A DNA stretch of 64,000 bases, from assembly GCA_947462335.1 (NCBI GenBank), contig OX381717.1, forward strand, positions 14,499,166-14,563,165, written 5' to 3'. Every line of letters begins with the position of its first letter. Positions within the stretch are counted from its first letter, which is position 1. The stretch comes from Harmothoe impar. Taxonomy: Eukaryota > Annelida > Polychaeta > Phyllodocida > Polynoidae. Position numbers and translations under genes: made by a program. The notes under the pieces were generated by a model, which saw nothing but the letters and a program-made list of their open reading frames with translations, searched no databases and was not told where the DNA came from. Positions 36,449 through 47,544 of the stretch are shown here, piece after piece.

Positions 36449-39400
36449 TAGGGGGGGAGCTTATTCAGCCAAATTAGTGATGCAATAACCCGCAACCAAC
36501 TTAAAAGATGCTATCCATCATGAGAAACATGAATCTGGCTTTCGTTTTTGAATTTAAGATTCCTAACCCCCCCGTACGCCCCCTCCGAAGATAAAAAGTA
36601 TTTAATTAATTAATTAAATACCATTTTAAATTATTTCTGGAAAATCTGTGCATAAGACCTGTATATAACCACTTGTAGCTGATGTATAAAAATAGTCAGC
36701 ATGAAATTGAACCATTTTTAGTCATGTGGAGAATCCAATATGGCCGCCGACTGTAAAAAATGACCCATTTTTACCTTTTTTTGGAACAAAACCCGTACAA
36801 AACCATCTTGCAGTGATGTACAAATGTAGTCAGCAGGCAAGTGAACGACTTGTAGATATTTGAAGAATCCAAGATGGCCACCAAGTTAATAAAATACATT
36901 TTTTTCTTAAAAAAAGAAAGTATTTTTGCATTAAACCTGTATACAACCACTTTGTGTTGATGTATAACAATAGTCAGCATGACAGAGAACTATGTTTAGA
37001 TATATCATTAATCCAAGATGGCCACCAAGTTGAAAAATCACATTTTGTAAAAGATGATTGATGAAAGGTTCCTGGACAAAACAACTTTTTGGGGACACAT
37101 GAAAATAGTCAGCATTGAAGTTAACTATTCTCAGACATGAAAAAATCCCAAATGGCCACCCTGTTAAAAAACCATCAGTATTTCATATCCTTTCAGGTAA
37201 AATGTCAACTATCATGGCCTGTACTGTATAGTAATATATTAATTCTAATACTAATACTAATATCTAATTCCTGTAAGCCTATAATTATTATGAGCCTCAA
37301 GATAAGGGACAACTGTTAGACATGGTTGTGGTCATTATGGTAATTGTAACCTGAACAAAGACAGAATGATGAAGATGCTCTTAGGACCTCACCTCAGATC
37401 AAAGATAAGAATAAAACACTGGTTGCAATTAGCTACATGTAACAAAATGACTGCCACTCAGTTTTGACCAAAGCTGTTCAGATCTATGAGGGAAATATCA
37501 GACTTTGAGGAGACATTGTCGCGGAAGATCTTTAGGTTTGTTGCATATGTTGCAATAGGCAGCTTCTTGTGGTCCCTCATCAGGCGGAACAGATCACTTG
37601 TTCTTGGCATGGTTAGAGATATGCCCCTTGCATATCTCACCTCTAGAACCTTTCCTCCTTTTTCTTTGAATGGGTCCTGAGATACATATCCACTTCCTGG
37701 GAGGAACTGAATGGTCCTCCCATCCTCCCTAGGTCATCTAGATATTTCAATATAAGCCTAGCAACTAGAATATTTCCAGCTTCTTTGCTTGTAATATTCT
37801 GGACTCTCAGGTCTGTTTGTTTTGATTTCCATTCAAGTGTTAGTTCAGGTATGGGCCCATTCTTTCTTACCAATGCCTTGAAGCTCCCAGATGGTGATTT
37901 CTCCTACAGATCATATATGCCTTTGCTTTCACTACCAAGGAATACACAGTCTCCAGGTGTATGCTTCCTATGATGCTTAGCTCATAATTCACTAGTTCTA
38001 CCTCTCCTTCTGATTTTATTTTATTTATAGGTGCATGTTCAAGTTTCTCTTGATGCATTGAGGAAAGCATGTTTTCACTCTGTGGATCATATTCACCAAA
38101 TCCAAAGATATTCCCCTTTTGCTTCTGAAACCCATGGGCTAGACCAGGTAAAAGCATGGCCAATACCTTTAGAACCAGGGACCGATACTCACTTGGTGTT
38201 TTCTCAATGGCTTCACAGATGTCATCATCGTACCTTGTCCTTTGAGACTTTACATCAGACACAAATTTGAATGCTGGTTCACTAGTATCAAGAAGATCTA
38301 CTGGGTCTGTGGATGAGGGATCCAAATAGAGCTGCTGGGTAGCTGGTATCAGGGTCAAAAAGGTTGTGCTAGTGGAGTTTGTTAATGACAAGAAAGGCTC
38401 AGTCAGGAGAACACCAATAAGACCACCCACACAAAACATGACCTTGAGAAGCTCAAGTTTGATGAAACAGCGAACAATGCATGCCACTTGATATGTCACA
38501 TGCACAAACTTCTCAAGGAAGTGAGATAGATCATGATAATGATATGTCATCACAGCACATATGAGAGTGACTCTCATCTTTGAGGCTTAGTGATTTGTTT
38601 TTGCGTGGTGCAATGAAGTCATATTCCTCAGCCTTGGTCCAGTGTTTACTGTAAAAGTGATGATTTATCAAGCCAGTCATGCAGTCCAAGCCTTGAGTGG
38701 TAACAGGGTTAGCATTGGAGGATGCATTTACAAGAAATCTAGAATATATCTTGCTCCTGCCCATGGTATCTCTATGTCTACCCATTGCCCAGTTATCATG
38801 CGATTAAACATAAGTGATGAGTGCACATTGCAAAACGGATGGCTAGGCACATTATCAGTTTCAAATTGTGCGAAGTCTGGTCAGTCATGATAAAATCTAT
38901 GTTTGCAAGATGTTCCCCAAAGAGTGGTTTTGTCCAGGAAGCTTTTATTAAAAAGTAAAAAAAAGTGTTTTTTTTTTTCAATTTGGTGGCCATCTTGGAT
39001 TAATGACATATCTAAACATAGTTCTCTGTCATGCTGACTATTGTTATACATCAACACAAAGTGGTTGTATATATAGGTTTAATGCGAAAATACTATAAAA
39101 AAACAAAAAGTATGGATTTTTTTAACTTGGCGGCCATCTTGGATTCTTCAAATATCTAAAAGTAGTTGACTTTCCTGCTAACTACATTTGTACATCACTG
39201 CAAGATGGTTTTGTACAGGCTTTGTTCCAAAAAAAAGGGGAAAATGGGTCATTTTTAACAGTTGGCGGCCATATTGGATGCTCCACATGACCATGAATGA
39301 GTCAATTTCATGCTGGCTATTTTTATACATCAGCCACAAGTGGTATTATACAGGTTTTATGCACAGATTTATTAGAAATAATTTAAAATGGTATTTAATT

Positions 39401-39549
39401 AAATGATTAAATACTTTTTATCTTCGGAGGGGGCGTACGGGGGGTTAGGAATCTCAAATTCAAAAACGAAGGCCAGATTCATGTTTCTCATGATGGATAG
39501 CATCTTTTAAGTTGGTTGCGGCAAAAAATTTGGTCTAAGCTCCCCCCCC
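36449..39549. mobile_element. 3.1-kb long-TIR DNA transposon with 8-bp target duplication
   Basis: AATACAAT flanks both ends (36441-36448 and 39550-39557), and copy A has the uninterrupted site near 920. The ends begin with a G-run followed by gagctta and form long inverted repeats of about 550-600 bases. Each arm contains tandem stretches around aagatggccaccaag. The 8-bp duplication fits hAT-type or related integration. The interior (about 37130-38930) has minus-strand coding remnants. Confidence 0.8.
37458..38785 (-). pseudogene. Broken transposon-borne ORF, family not recognised with certainty
   Basis: Minus-strand open frames at 38531-38785, 37867-38577, 37643-37873 and 37458-37640 follow each other in three different frames, as if one protein of about 440 residues had been frameshifted. 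The longest (236 codons) includes a hydrophobic segment with GGLIGVLLTEPFLSL, then FGFGEYDPQSENM and a VNYELSIIGSIHLE stretch. I have the impression of a family repeatedly annotated as uncharacterised in cnidarian and lancelet genomes, but I cannot name it. No DDE/D catalytic triad could be identified by eye. Confidence 0.5.
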
Positions 39550-39557
39550 AATACAAT

Positions 39558-41193
39558 GGGCTTCAGAAAAAGCCCTGTATACAGAGGCATATACCTTTGG
39601 AACAATCTCAATGCCTCGTATAGGCCTGTCAGGGACAGAGAACTATTCAGGGAAATAGCATCTTTCCGTACTTTACACTTTGTCCGTTGCTGATATTGAA
39701 CAACATCTATTTTATAATTTATGTGGAAGCATATGAGACTATTAGGCTGTATGATGGTGCTGCCCTGTACTGGTTAACGGCCTCAGGCTGATTGTGTAAC
39801 TATTATTATCTAATGGTGTGCTATGTTAAATTATGGATATACTCATTGAGAATTGAATGTTTGAATGAAAAGAGGCCCATCCGACCTCATTTGAATGTAT
39901 CATATTTTTGAAATATCACCATGTAAATAAAAATATGTTATAAACTCAGAAAAATTGGGTCATAAGTTGTAACATAGTCAGGAAATCTGGGGTAAATATA
40001 GGGTGCTTTAAAAAGGTGCTCTTTTGATAACTGATTCTATATCGAGATAGGGCAAACGCAGGTTATGAATGCTAAATGTGTTGTAAATCTGTGTTTTTTT
40101 CTCTTCTAGGTGGGGTATTTCCTGCACTTATGGCTCAGGATTCAATAAGGGGGTGGTGGTATCTGCAAGCCCACCCTCTCCTTTTCTTTTCTTTTTTTAT
40201 TACCCAACTGTTATGCTACCCATCAGTAATTACAATGGCTATAACTGGCAGATTATACAGATAGGATATGCTTATTTTAAGACTGCACAGCTATCATAAT
40301 AAAATTGGAAGCCTCCCTGGAAAAAAAGTGAGCCCCTCAAACTACTGCCGACTCTGACAGCAAACTACTGCCGACTCTGACAGCAAACTACTGCCGACCC
40401 TGACAGCAAACTACTGCCGACTCTGACAGCAAACTACTGCCGACTCTGACAGCAAACTACTGCCGACCCTGACAGCAAACTACTGCCGACTCTGACAGCA
40501 AACACAAATCAAAACAACATGGACTGCATGACGTCACTGCTAGGAAATGTAGTGATGTTGCGAGGTAAACATAGTGACATTGCTTGGTGATGTGCCAACG
40601 TCACTAATACTGTGACGTTACTGGTGCTGTGACATCACTGCCTCCACTCTCCATCCAGAGGTTTAGTCAAGTTACATTGAGGGTAAACTAATGTATCTAA
40701 ATGTGCTAGGAGAATGTGAAAATATACATAATATCCGCCATTTTGTCCCTACCCAATAATTTTACTGCATTGTGCAGGAATCTGTCGGGTTGATGATGAT
40801 TGATCTATTTATTTTTCAATCAATCTTCAGGTCAGCGATAGATGTTGATGATTACAGTTGATCTGCAATTTATTTTTGAATTTAATGTTATCTAACTTAT
40901 TGGAAATCGCCATTGAACTCGTCAATTGAATGCTGCAAATCCTCCATGAATTCTGACCACTGCATATAGTGAGACTGGGCTTAGCCCAGGAGTAAGCCCA
41001 CTTTGTGGGCTTAATCCTGGGCAAAGCCCAGGTGGGTCTCACTTTAAAAAAAAACTTATAATAATTGTGCAGTTAAAGATGGCAAGGCATCTCATTAAGT
41101 CTGTCCATGCTTGCCAAAGTTACCAAGGTTAACTCCCATATTTACGGTTTACCTGTACTGTGTAGATGATGGGTTGTTACTGCTGTCAGATTA
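39558..41193. other. Copy B continuation with minisatellite, non-coding
   Basis: Equivalent to about 920-1835 of copy A. A segment at 40300-41100 is absent from copy A, and includes the 23-bp minisatellite and a palindrome at about 40980-41042 (tgggcttagccca ... tgggcaaagccca). No gene seen. Confidence 0.5.
40338..40503 (+). repeat. 23-bp minisatellite, about seven units
   Basis: Unit caaactactgccgactctgacag, with a t/c variant in units 3 and 6. Not present in copy A. Confidence 0.9.
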
Positions 41194-41208
41194 AAGGTAT
41201 ACAACACA
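41194..41208. mobile_element. Left stub of a MITE split by the Polinton-like element
   Basis: Begins AAGGTATACAACACA after a TA. The matching right part is 52294-52574. Together they make a roughly 290-bp MITE with 20-bp TIRs (AAGGTATACAACACAATCTA) and TA target duplication. Copy A has the unoccupied site near 1835. Confidence 0.85.
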
Positions 41209-42117
41209 AGTAGTATAGTATGTATCGGAACGGGACTATGGTTAAGTGCTGTTTATTACTCAATCGACATGCAGCCAATCAGAGGCCTCCATTTGGTCAC
41301 GTGACCGGAAGTGACCTACTTAGGGGATTAGTGGTGACGTCACGTGACCTAGTTAGCCAATCAGAGGCCGCCATTTGGTCACGTGACCGTAAGTGACGTC
41401 ATATGACCTACTTATGGACCGGAAGTGACGTCATATGACCTACTTAGGGGACCGGAAGTGACGTCATATGACCTAATTTAGGATCACGTGACCGGAAGTG
41501 ACCTGATGAGTCACGTGACTGGAAGTGACGTCACATGACCTAATGGCCAACCGGAAGTGAGTGACCTCATTGAGGATCACGTGACCGGAAGTGACCTGAT
41601 TGATCACGTGACCGGAAGAAGAAGTGACGTCACGCGACTTAATGAAGAGATGAGCGTCTTAAAGGGGTCACGCGCTTTAAAATGTGATATATATTTTTTT
41701 TGGAGGAGGAGGAGGAGGGGGAGGAGGAGGAGGAGGAGGAGGAGGAGGAGGAGGAGGAGGAGGAGGAGGAGGAGGCGAGTCTCTTATTTTTTTTGGTAAA
41801 CCAATAAAAAACACAACAATATAAGTTTGTTTTTTCATTTTTATTTTTTTACGAGCGACTGGAAGTGACTTATTGAACTAGGTAGAAGCGTTCTTTAGAG
41901 TGTATAAGGAGGGGAGGGGAGGGGAGGGGAGGGGAGGGGAGGGGAGGGGAGGGGAGGGGGTAGGGGGGGAGGGGGGGAGGGGGGCCCCTTTAAGATGCAT
42001 GGGGAGGGGGGCGCTTTTAGGATGCATGGGGCGGGTGGGGGGGGAGGGAGGGGAGGGGAGGGGAGGGGGGAGGGGGGCACTCTAGGGGGGCACTCTAAGG
42101 GGCACTCTAAGGGGCGC
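41209..42117 (+). repeat. Left terminal inverted repeat
   Basis: Pairs with 51414-52293. In order it contains a CCAAT/YY1 segment, about ten E-box/ETS/CRE modules, a (GGA)n tract at 41702-41774, a (GGGGA)n tract at about 41909-41960 and G-run stretches up to 42080. The arms are nearly identical, apart from repeat lengths and a handful of substitutions, suggesting recent insertion. Confidence 0.85.
41270..41640. promoter_or_regulatory. Array of host transcription-factor motifs in the left TIR
   Basis: Repeated modules read TCACGTGACCGGAAGTGACG or close variants. CACGTG is a USF/MITF-type E-box, CCGGAAGT an ETS core and TGACGTCA a full CRE. Two agCCAATCAGAGG sites (NF-Y type) stand next to GCCGCCATTTGG-like YY1 motifs. 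The mirror array is at 51870-52235. I infer that this drives element genes, but only the motifs are seen. Confidence 0.6.
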
Positions 42118-45100
42118 TTATAATACAAGTAGCCCACGCCGTCTTTCTCTATGGTGTAGGTGACCATTTTGTTTCGCACCACTTTGAAATTTCTATTTAC
42201 CGCAAGGAGAGTTTTTCGTTGGCGAAGAACATCCAAGAAGTCGTCTGGTTCTTTAGGGTTTTGTTTCTTCTGTACACCTTTTGCACTCCATTTTTTGGAA
42301 TTTCTTTCACCGGTGCCGCTGACTCGATCGTAGCAAATGTAAGTCTTAGGGTTGAGACTTAGGATCCCGTCACCTTCCCACTCCGCTTTCATAAGCCCCG
42401 AAGTTCTCAGATCGTGAAGGTAACGTCTCTCACAACATCCGCCGGGCGGCGGACACCATTCTCGCACTCTTTCCGTTTTTGTCTTCGCGAAAAGCTCTAA
42501 GTGATCGTTGCACACCGCTGTCGGAATCCACTTTCGTTTCTCTCTGAAGTACGTCTCTCTCAGGCGAGGTTTGACTAGGTCATCCAACGTGTCACCGCTG
42601 AGAGCCATGTAAAGACTGTCGTTGTCCATTTGACAAAGGGCATAATCGCGCCGATCGACGAATCTATTCAAGAAGTCGTATGTGAACTCTAACATTTTCA
42701 ACTTCGCGTACTGGTATACCATGAACCCTATTTGAATAGGGAGGTTGTTCTTGACTGTTTTCGGTTGTAGTTCGACTTCAAACAGATCAGAACTCAACTC
42801 GGACGCCTTTTTGAAGCGCCACGAATTGGCCAATAGTTTGAACTTCCGACTGTCAGTGTATCTCACCGCCGTGTGTTTTTCTTTGTTGCAGATTGTTTTA
42901 CCGTACGTGGCGTTTCCCATTAACTTGTAACAGTCTGACAGAATTTTCTCGTTCTCGTTCACGTCGCCACGTCTTCGCGCCGCCGTTACTTCGTCCGCGA
43001 AACCGGCAAAGGAGCGTTTAGGTAGGTATTCTACGACCAGCTGTACTTTGGTGACTATCAAACCGTGCTCTAAATACCACTTGAGAAGCGGCGTTCCCAA
43101 GAGAATATTTTTTCCGTGGTAACTCCCTATCAGACATCTCTGAGGCGTGTTCAACAGCTTTTCTTCCTGCGCAAAGTCTGACATGTGAGGTCCTATGTCT
43201 GATTTTGAAACAGACACGTTCTTGAAAACGGGGGTCATTTCTTCGAAGTAGTCTCGTAGGTGAGGCGGCGTAGTGATGTCCACTTGAACTAAACCGAACA
43301 TTTTCCCGTCTTTCACAGCGGAAAGGATGTCGCTCTCGCTCATTGCGTTTCGAGACACTTTCAAAGCGTCAACCTTCCAGCGTTGTTGGGAGGCCTTAAC
43401 CCGCTCATCTCGACGCTTCATCTCTCTCCATTCGCACTCCCACACGACGACCAGCTTGTGACCTAGCGCTTTCAAGTAAGCGCTTACTCTAGTCGTTCTG
43501 TCGTGTCTCTCCTCCCTCAGTGAAGCGCACTGATATAAGTGCGACGGTATGCACTCGTGAGCGTGGAACCAACACCCGTGAAACTGGAAAACCGTATTAG
43601 AGGCCGCGTGAAACCCGTCGACGCGAATTCTTCGACAGCCTACAACCATCTCGCCGCCGTTCAAAGCGTGGCGCAGTTTCACGTCGCAGTCGTGCTCTAC
43701 GAAGCGTAACCACTCCAAAGCGCTGTGAGAGATTCTTTGCCTAATTTCGGGCTTGAACTCAGTCTCAGGTTGTCTCACCGCGTAATAGCCCGTGCAGTGC
43801 ACTTCGCTCATGCAGTGCAAGTACAGAGAGTTAGCGTCTAGTCCTAGGATGTGTTGGCACGGTCTCGCTTCTTCGCCGTACTTGTGCTCCCTTATCCGCG
43901 TGGTGCCCTTCTCGTGAAATCTATGGAAGATGATGGAAGGACCGCCGACTAGATTTTCTGTGATCAGAGCGTGGAGGACGGCGTTGAACTGGGGGAACGT
44001 TGTGAACGCGTCTTCTAGGTTTTGGAAGAGGAACCGTAAAGTCAAACCGGCGAGAGAAACCCCGTCTTTCAACATGTCAATGCCGCGATCTTTGAGAAAT
44101 TTAGCATGATTTTTCAGAGCTTCTATGAAAGGTTTGACGTCTTTGTTGTTGTAGTGGATCAAGTAATCTCCCATAGTTTGCATCTTCTCGTCGGACCAAA
44201 CTTTCTGACATGCGGCGTAGTCGGATTCGGACATTTTGACGCCCGTCAGTTTGCTGTCAAAAGCCGATCTCGGTGGCAGTGTTCTGTTTGCCAGTTTCCT
44301 GGTAGACGTCATCCATTCGTAAGGAAAGTGACCTTTCTCTTCGTTTCTGGTGAAAGCTCGCAAATAGTTCGCGTAGTTGTAACCGGGTGCCAAATAGTTG
44401 ACTACGTCCAAGAAAACCGTGTGCTGTGTGTAAACCGCCAAGTATTGATTGCTTCTCTTTATGACGCTGAATTCTTGGTTTCTTCGGTCTCCGGAGGCAA
44501 AGAACGAGTGAAGGCATATTTTGATCAGGTTCAAGTCGTAACGCCCCGAGTTGAAGCCCATGACTGGAGCTTGACGGATGTATCTCAGAAGCCGCTTCTT
44601 CAGTTGAACTAACGGGTGTCTGGTCTGAGCCGCAGCGACGCCGCCTGGAGAAGGGGTGAATGTCGCCTCCTCCAGCAGGAGAGCTTCACCTATCGCCGCA
44701 TCTAACTTCGCTAACGTCGGTCGGTAAAGTTCTAGCACAGCTTCCCCGATGACTTTGGCGTTCTCGTTTATGTGATTTAAAACTCGGTCCAACAAGGGGT
44801 CGGAATCTGCGTTGGATTCTCTGACGAAGCAGACTGGCCCCTCGCACCCGGGAAAGTCGGATGCGACGCTAGCCGACAAAGGGACGTGATCCCACAGCAG
44901 GGACACGTGTTCCGTCGACGGTTCTCTGCACGGTCTGAAGAAAGCCTCGAAATCGAAGGTGATCTTGTAAGGGTAGATTCCGGAATGTCCGTCGGGAGGA
45001 AAAATGGAGAAGTCTGCTAGCGCTTCGAAAATCTTTCTCGAATTTTGGTAGATGCCACCTACGTAGCGCAACTTGACTTGTCGGCAAGAGGAAAGCTGGT

Positions 45101-46193
45101 TCCTGTGTCTCTTCAGCAAGAACTCGGTGGTGAACGCCGCCTTACACTTGCAACATTCGTATATGCCCGCGTACTCGTTGAAGTCCGTGACCAGAGAGAC
45201 GTGCAAACCGCCTTTCGCCGTCAGGTGTAGGTTGACTTTACCTCGGGCGGCCAGAGTTCTGGAAGGCGGTCTGATCAGAGTAACGCGTCTTCTCAACTTC
45301 CGCCCCGGCACCTGACGCGACGCGGTGTAAACCGCTATTTGTACGTCAAACAAGTTCTCTAACGCGGGTAAGTTGCGGATGTTCAAACCCGGAAAGGATT
45401 CAGGTGTGGCAGCGGGACAGAACTGACGTAACAAATCTGAAGCGCGCTTGCTGGTGTTGTATAAGTGAAAGGAAATGCAGCGGAAGACGCAGAGGTTGTC
45501 CTTGTTGGGAAAATCTAACACGCCGCTTCTCTTTCCAACTCAACCGGCCTGAGTGATCCTACCGCCTATGGGAAATTACCCCGGTCCCATGTAAACGCAA
45601 ATGTTCAAATTGGTAGGAAAAAGAACGTGCCACTTGGTGTCAGCGTCGCAAAGTTTCCATACTTCCTCGCAAGCGACGGTGTTTTCCATGTTTGAGAGGA
45701 GCTCTTCCAAAGTTTCTGAATTAGTTATAGTAGGGAGCGGTTGTATGAGAGTTGCGTTGTTCTGGGAGGCTTGAAAGTAGCGCAGTTTGCTCTTGTCTTC
45801 TCTGTGTTGTAAGAGTAAGCCTACCGAGAAACCCACTTTGTATCTGAATCTTTGTGTCAAGTGAATGCGACGCATAGTATCTACAGCGTCACTCAACTCG
45901 CCGGTTGGTAGCCTGAAGTTTGTTACACTCATGCGAGGCCCGTGCATCCTGATGCCCGTTTGTATTGCAGGCCAATTCGCCGTGAACGTTTCCTCACCGT
46001 TCGGTACAGCACATATGCGCGGAGGGATGGTCACCCCGTCCAGAGATTAGCGTCGACAGGCGATCTTTCGGCAATCGCCTTCGCCGCATAGAGGGCAAAA
46101 CTTAGGTATTACTCTACATTTTTCTACGTGTCTCTCGTGATTGTACGGTCTTTTAAAAATTTTGAAACACTTTTCGCAGACGTACTGCGTCAT
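42100..46193 (-). pseudogene. Protein-primed-type family B DNA polymerase, three in-frame stops
   Basis: One frame runs from ATG at 46191-46193 to about 42105, broken only by TAA at 46047-46049, TAA at 45576-45578 and TGA at 45540-45542. The first 48 codons are a zinc-finger-like start (CEKCFKIF ... HERHVEKC). The middle piece (about 46034-45579) has no ATG. The long piece (from 45521) keeps the core. In that numbering: exonuclease motifs FDFEAFF (about 189), GFNSGRYDLNL (322) and YNNKD (457); polymerase A LDANSLYL (561), B KLMGNATYGKT (866) and C MDNDSLY (965). A second zinc finger is near 121-146, and a DGF...FHGCWFHAH segment lies at 635-655. It would copy the element genome from a terminal protein. 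The frame reads on into TIR G/C repeats to 41895, giving a P/S-rich tail. Catalytic residues look intact; the stops argue against a full-length product. Confidence 0.85.
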
Positions 46194-46199
46194 GGTTTT

Positions 46200-46345
46200 T
46201 TTTTTTTTTTTTTGTTTTTTCACTTAGTTACCAATTAAAAAAAGTTTTTCCCAACTACTTAGCCATCTAACTATCTATCTATCTATCAATCTATCTGTCT
46301 ATCTATCTATCAATCTATCTGTCTATCTATCTATCTGTCTGCTGT
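46200..46345. repeat. Poly-T and (CTAT)n/(CTGT)n microsatellite
   Basis: A T-run at about 46196-46213 is followed by tetranucleotide repeats at 46262-46340, between the polymerase start and the PC4-like gene end. Confidence 0.85.
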
Positions 46346-46421
46346 CTGTGTATCCGTCTGTCTGTCTCATACAGCGTACGTCAAACACTGTGTGTGTGCG
46401 CGCGTGAGCGTTGAGCGTCTC

Positions 46422-47486
46422 TCATTCCAAATCTATACCGAGAAATTTGAGAATAATCTCTGTTATGTCATCCAACTCTTTGAGCGCTCTGGCGGACAGC
46501 GTCACCCCCTGCTGTGTGGGTTTTTTGTCAGGACCTTCGTACTTGCGCACGTGGATGAGGTTCTTACCGCTGTAGTAGCTCACAGCTGCGTACACTTCGC
46601 CCTCCTCATCCAGCACTGCGAACCAGGGGGTGTGTTTAGGTCTTCCTTGCGCGGACGCTGTGTCGCATATGCGCACCACTGCGTGGATATCGGCGATGCG
46701 CGCTATTAGCTCGCGCAGCGCGTCGGCAGTGAAGTGCACTCGCTTGCTTCTGGTCAGAGATGCCTCTTTCACCTGGCCGTCTTTTGTGTAGCGCGGCCTC
46801 CTAGACAGTCTAGCCACGTCCTCCCAGATCTCCAGCGTCAAAGTCCCGTCTAAGCAGAACTCTAACCCGAGAGGACGGGGGGTTTTCTCTGCTTCTTCTT
46901 GTCCATCTTCTTCTTTTTCTTGTATTTTTCTCTTCTTAGTAGGCCTTGTTGTTCTGGAACCCGCCTTAGAACGTTTCAGACCCGCAAGAAGAGTAACACC
47001 ATCAGCGTGAGCTGAATCACCAGCAGAACCGACAACAGGAGCAGCGTCAGCGCTGGTGGTATCCGAGGACTCGTTGTTGGGACAGAGCAGCCACACGCCG
47101 TCGGTGCTGAGTGTAGCGGTAGAAGATGAAGCGCCGCCGCCCTTGTAAGGTGGCGGTGAGGGCAGTCGCGACGGACCGGACGCACTACCAGTGGAAGTGA
47201 GGTCGAAAGTAGTGGAAGATGGGAGCCGAAAAAACGTACCGTCCACCCCTTTCCCTTCGGGTTCGTCGTACGCCTCGTCGTCAGCGTCGTTCTCTGTCTC
47301 ACCCTGTTGCTGCTGCTCCTCCTCCTCCTCCTCCTCTTCTTCTTGGTTTAGGGGCTGAGTGTCCGAATAGCTGTAACTCTCAGCGCGAGCGGCGTCGAGG
47401 GCGTCGGTTGATGTAGTGGTGGAGAGGGGCTGTGCAACGTGCGGCAGGTCATCAAAATCAGCAACAGTAGTGGTAGGGTGTTCCAC
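46422..47486 (-). CDS. Protein with two PC4-like ssDNA-binding folds
   Basis: An open frame of 354 codons. Residues 1-200 are acidic and low-complexity (E9/Q4 run near 49-61) with an NLS-like RPTKKRKIQEK at about 181. Residues about 206-268 and 286-349 each resemble the PC4/p15 domain: the second has YYSGKNLIHVRKYEG then QGVTLSARALKELDD, the first ends VHFTADALRELIARIADI. PC4 folds bind single-stranded DNA, which suits a partner for the element polymerase. No ATG exists in the frame, which opens at GTG 47484-47486 and extends upstream to a TAA near 47540. A lost start, a frameshift or an upstream exon is therefore needed. It lies about 230 bases downstream of the polymerase start on the same strand, read toward it. 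Confidence 0.6.
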   Translation of the reverse strand: MEHPTTTVADFDDLPHVAQPLSTTTSTDALDAARAESYSYSDTQPLNQEEEEEEEEEQQQQGETENDADDEAYDEPEGKGVDGTFFRLPSSTTFDLTSTGSASGPSRLPSPPPYKGGGASSSTATLSTDGVWLLCPNNESSDTTSADAAPVVGSAGDSAHADGVTLLAGLKRSKAGSRTTRPTKKRKIQEKEEDGQEEAEKTPRPLGLEFCLDGTLTLEIWEDVARLSRRPRYTKDGQVKEASLTRSKRVHFTADALRELIARIADIHAVVRICDTASAQGRPKHTPWFAVLDEEGEVYAAVSYYSGKNLIHVRKYEGPDKKPTQQGVTLSARALKELDDITEIILKFLGIDLE

Positions 47487-47544
47487 ACACAGCGCTCCTC
47501 GCGTAAGTGTGAGCGCGATTTCCCATTTTTTTACTTTCCAAGTG

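Noticed and set aside
40338..40503. CRISPR-like array
   Set aside because: Units are contiguous with no unique spacers; it is a minisatellite in an animal genome.
41557..41799. Arginine-rich frame in the left TIR
   Set aside because: It is translation of the (GGA)n tract; its length follows repeat number and differs in the right arm.
44106..44612. 168-codon plus-strand frame inside the polymerase gene
   Set aside because: Antisense to the conserved polymerase exonuclease region; no motif of its own.
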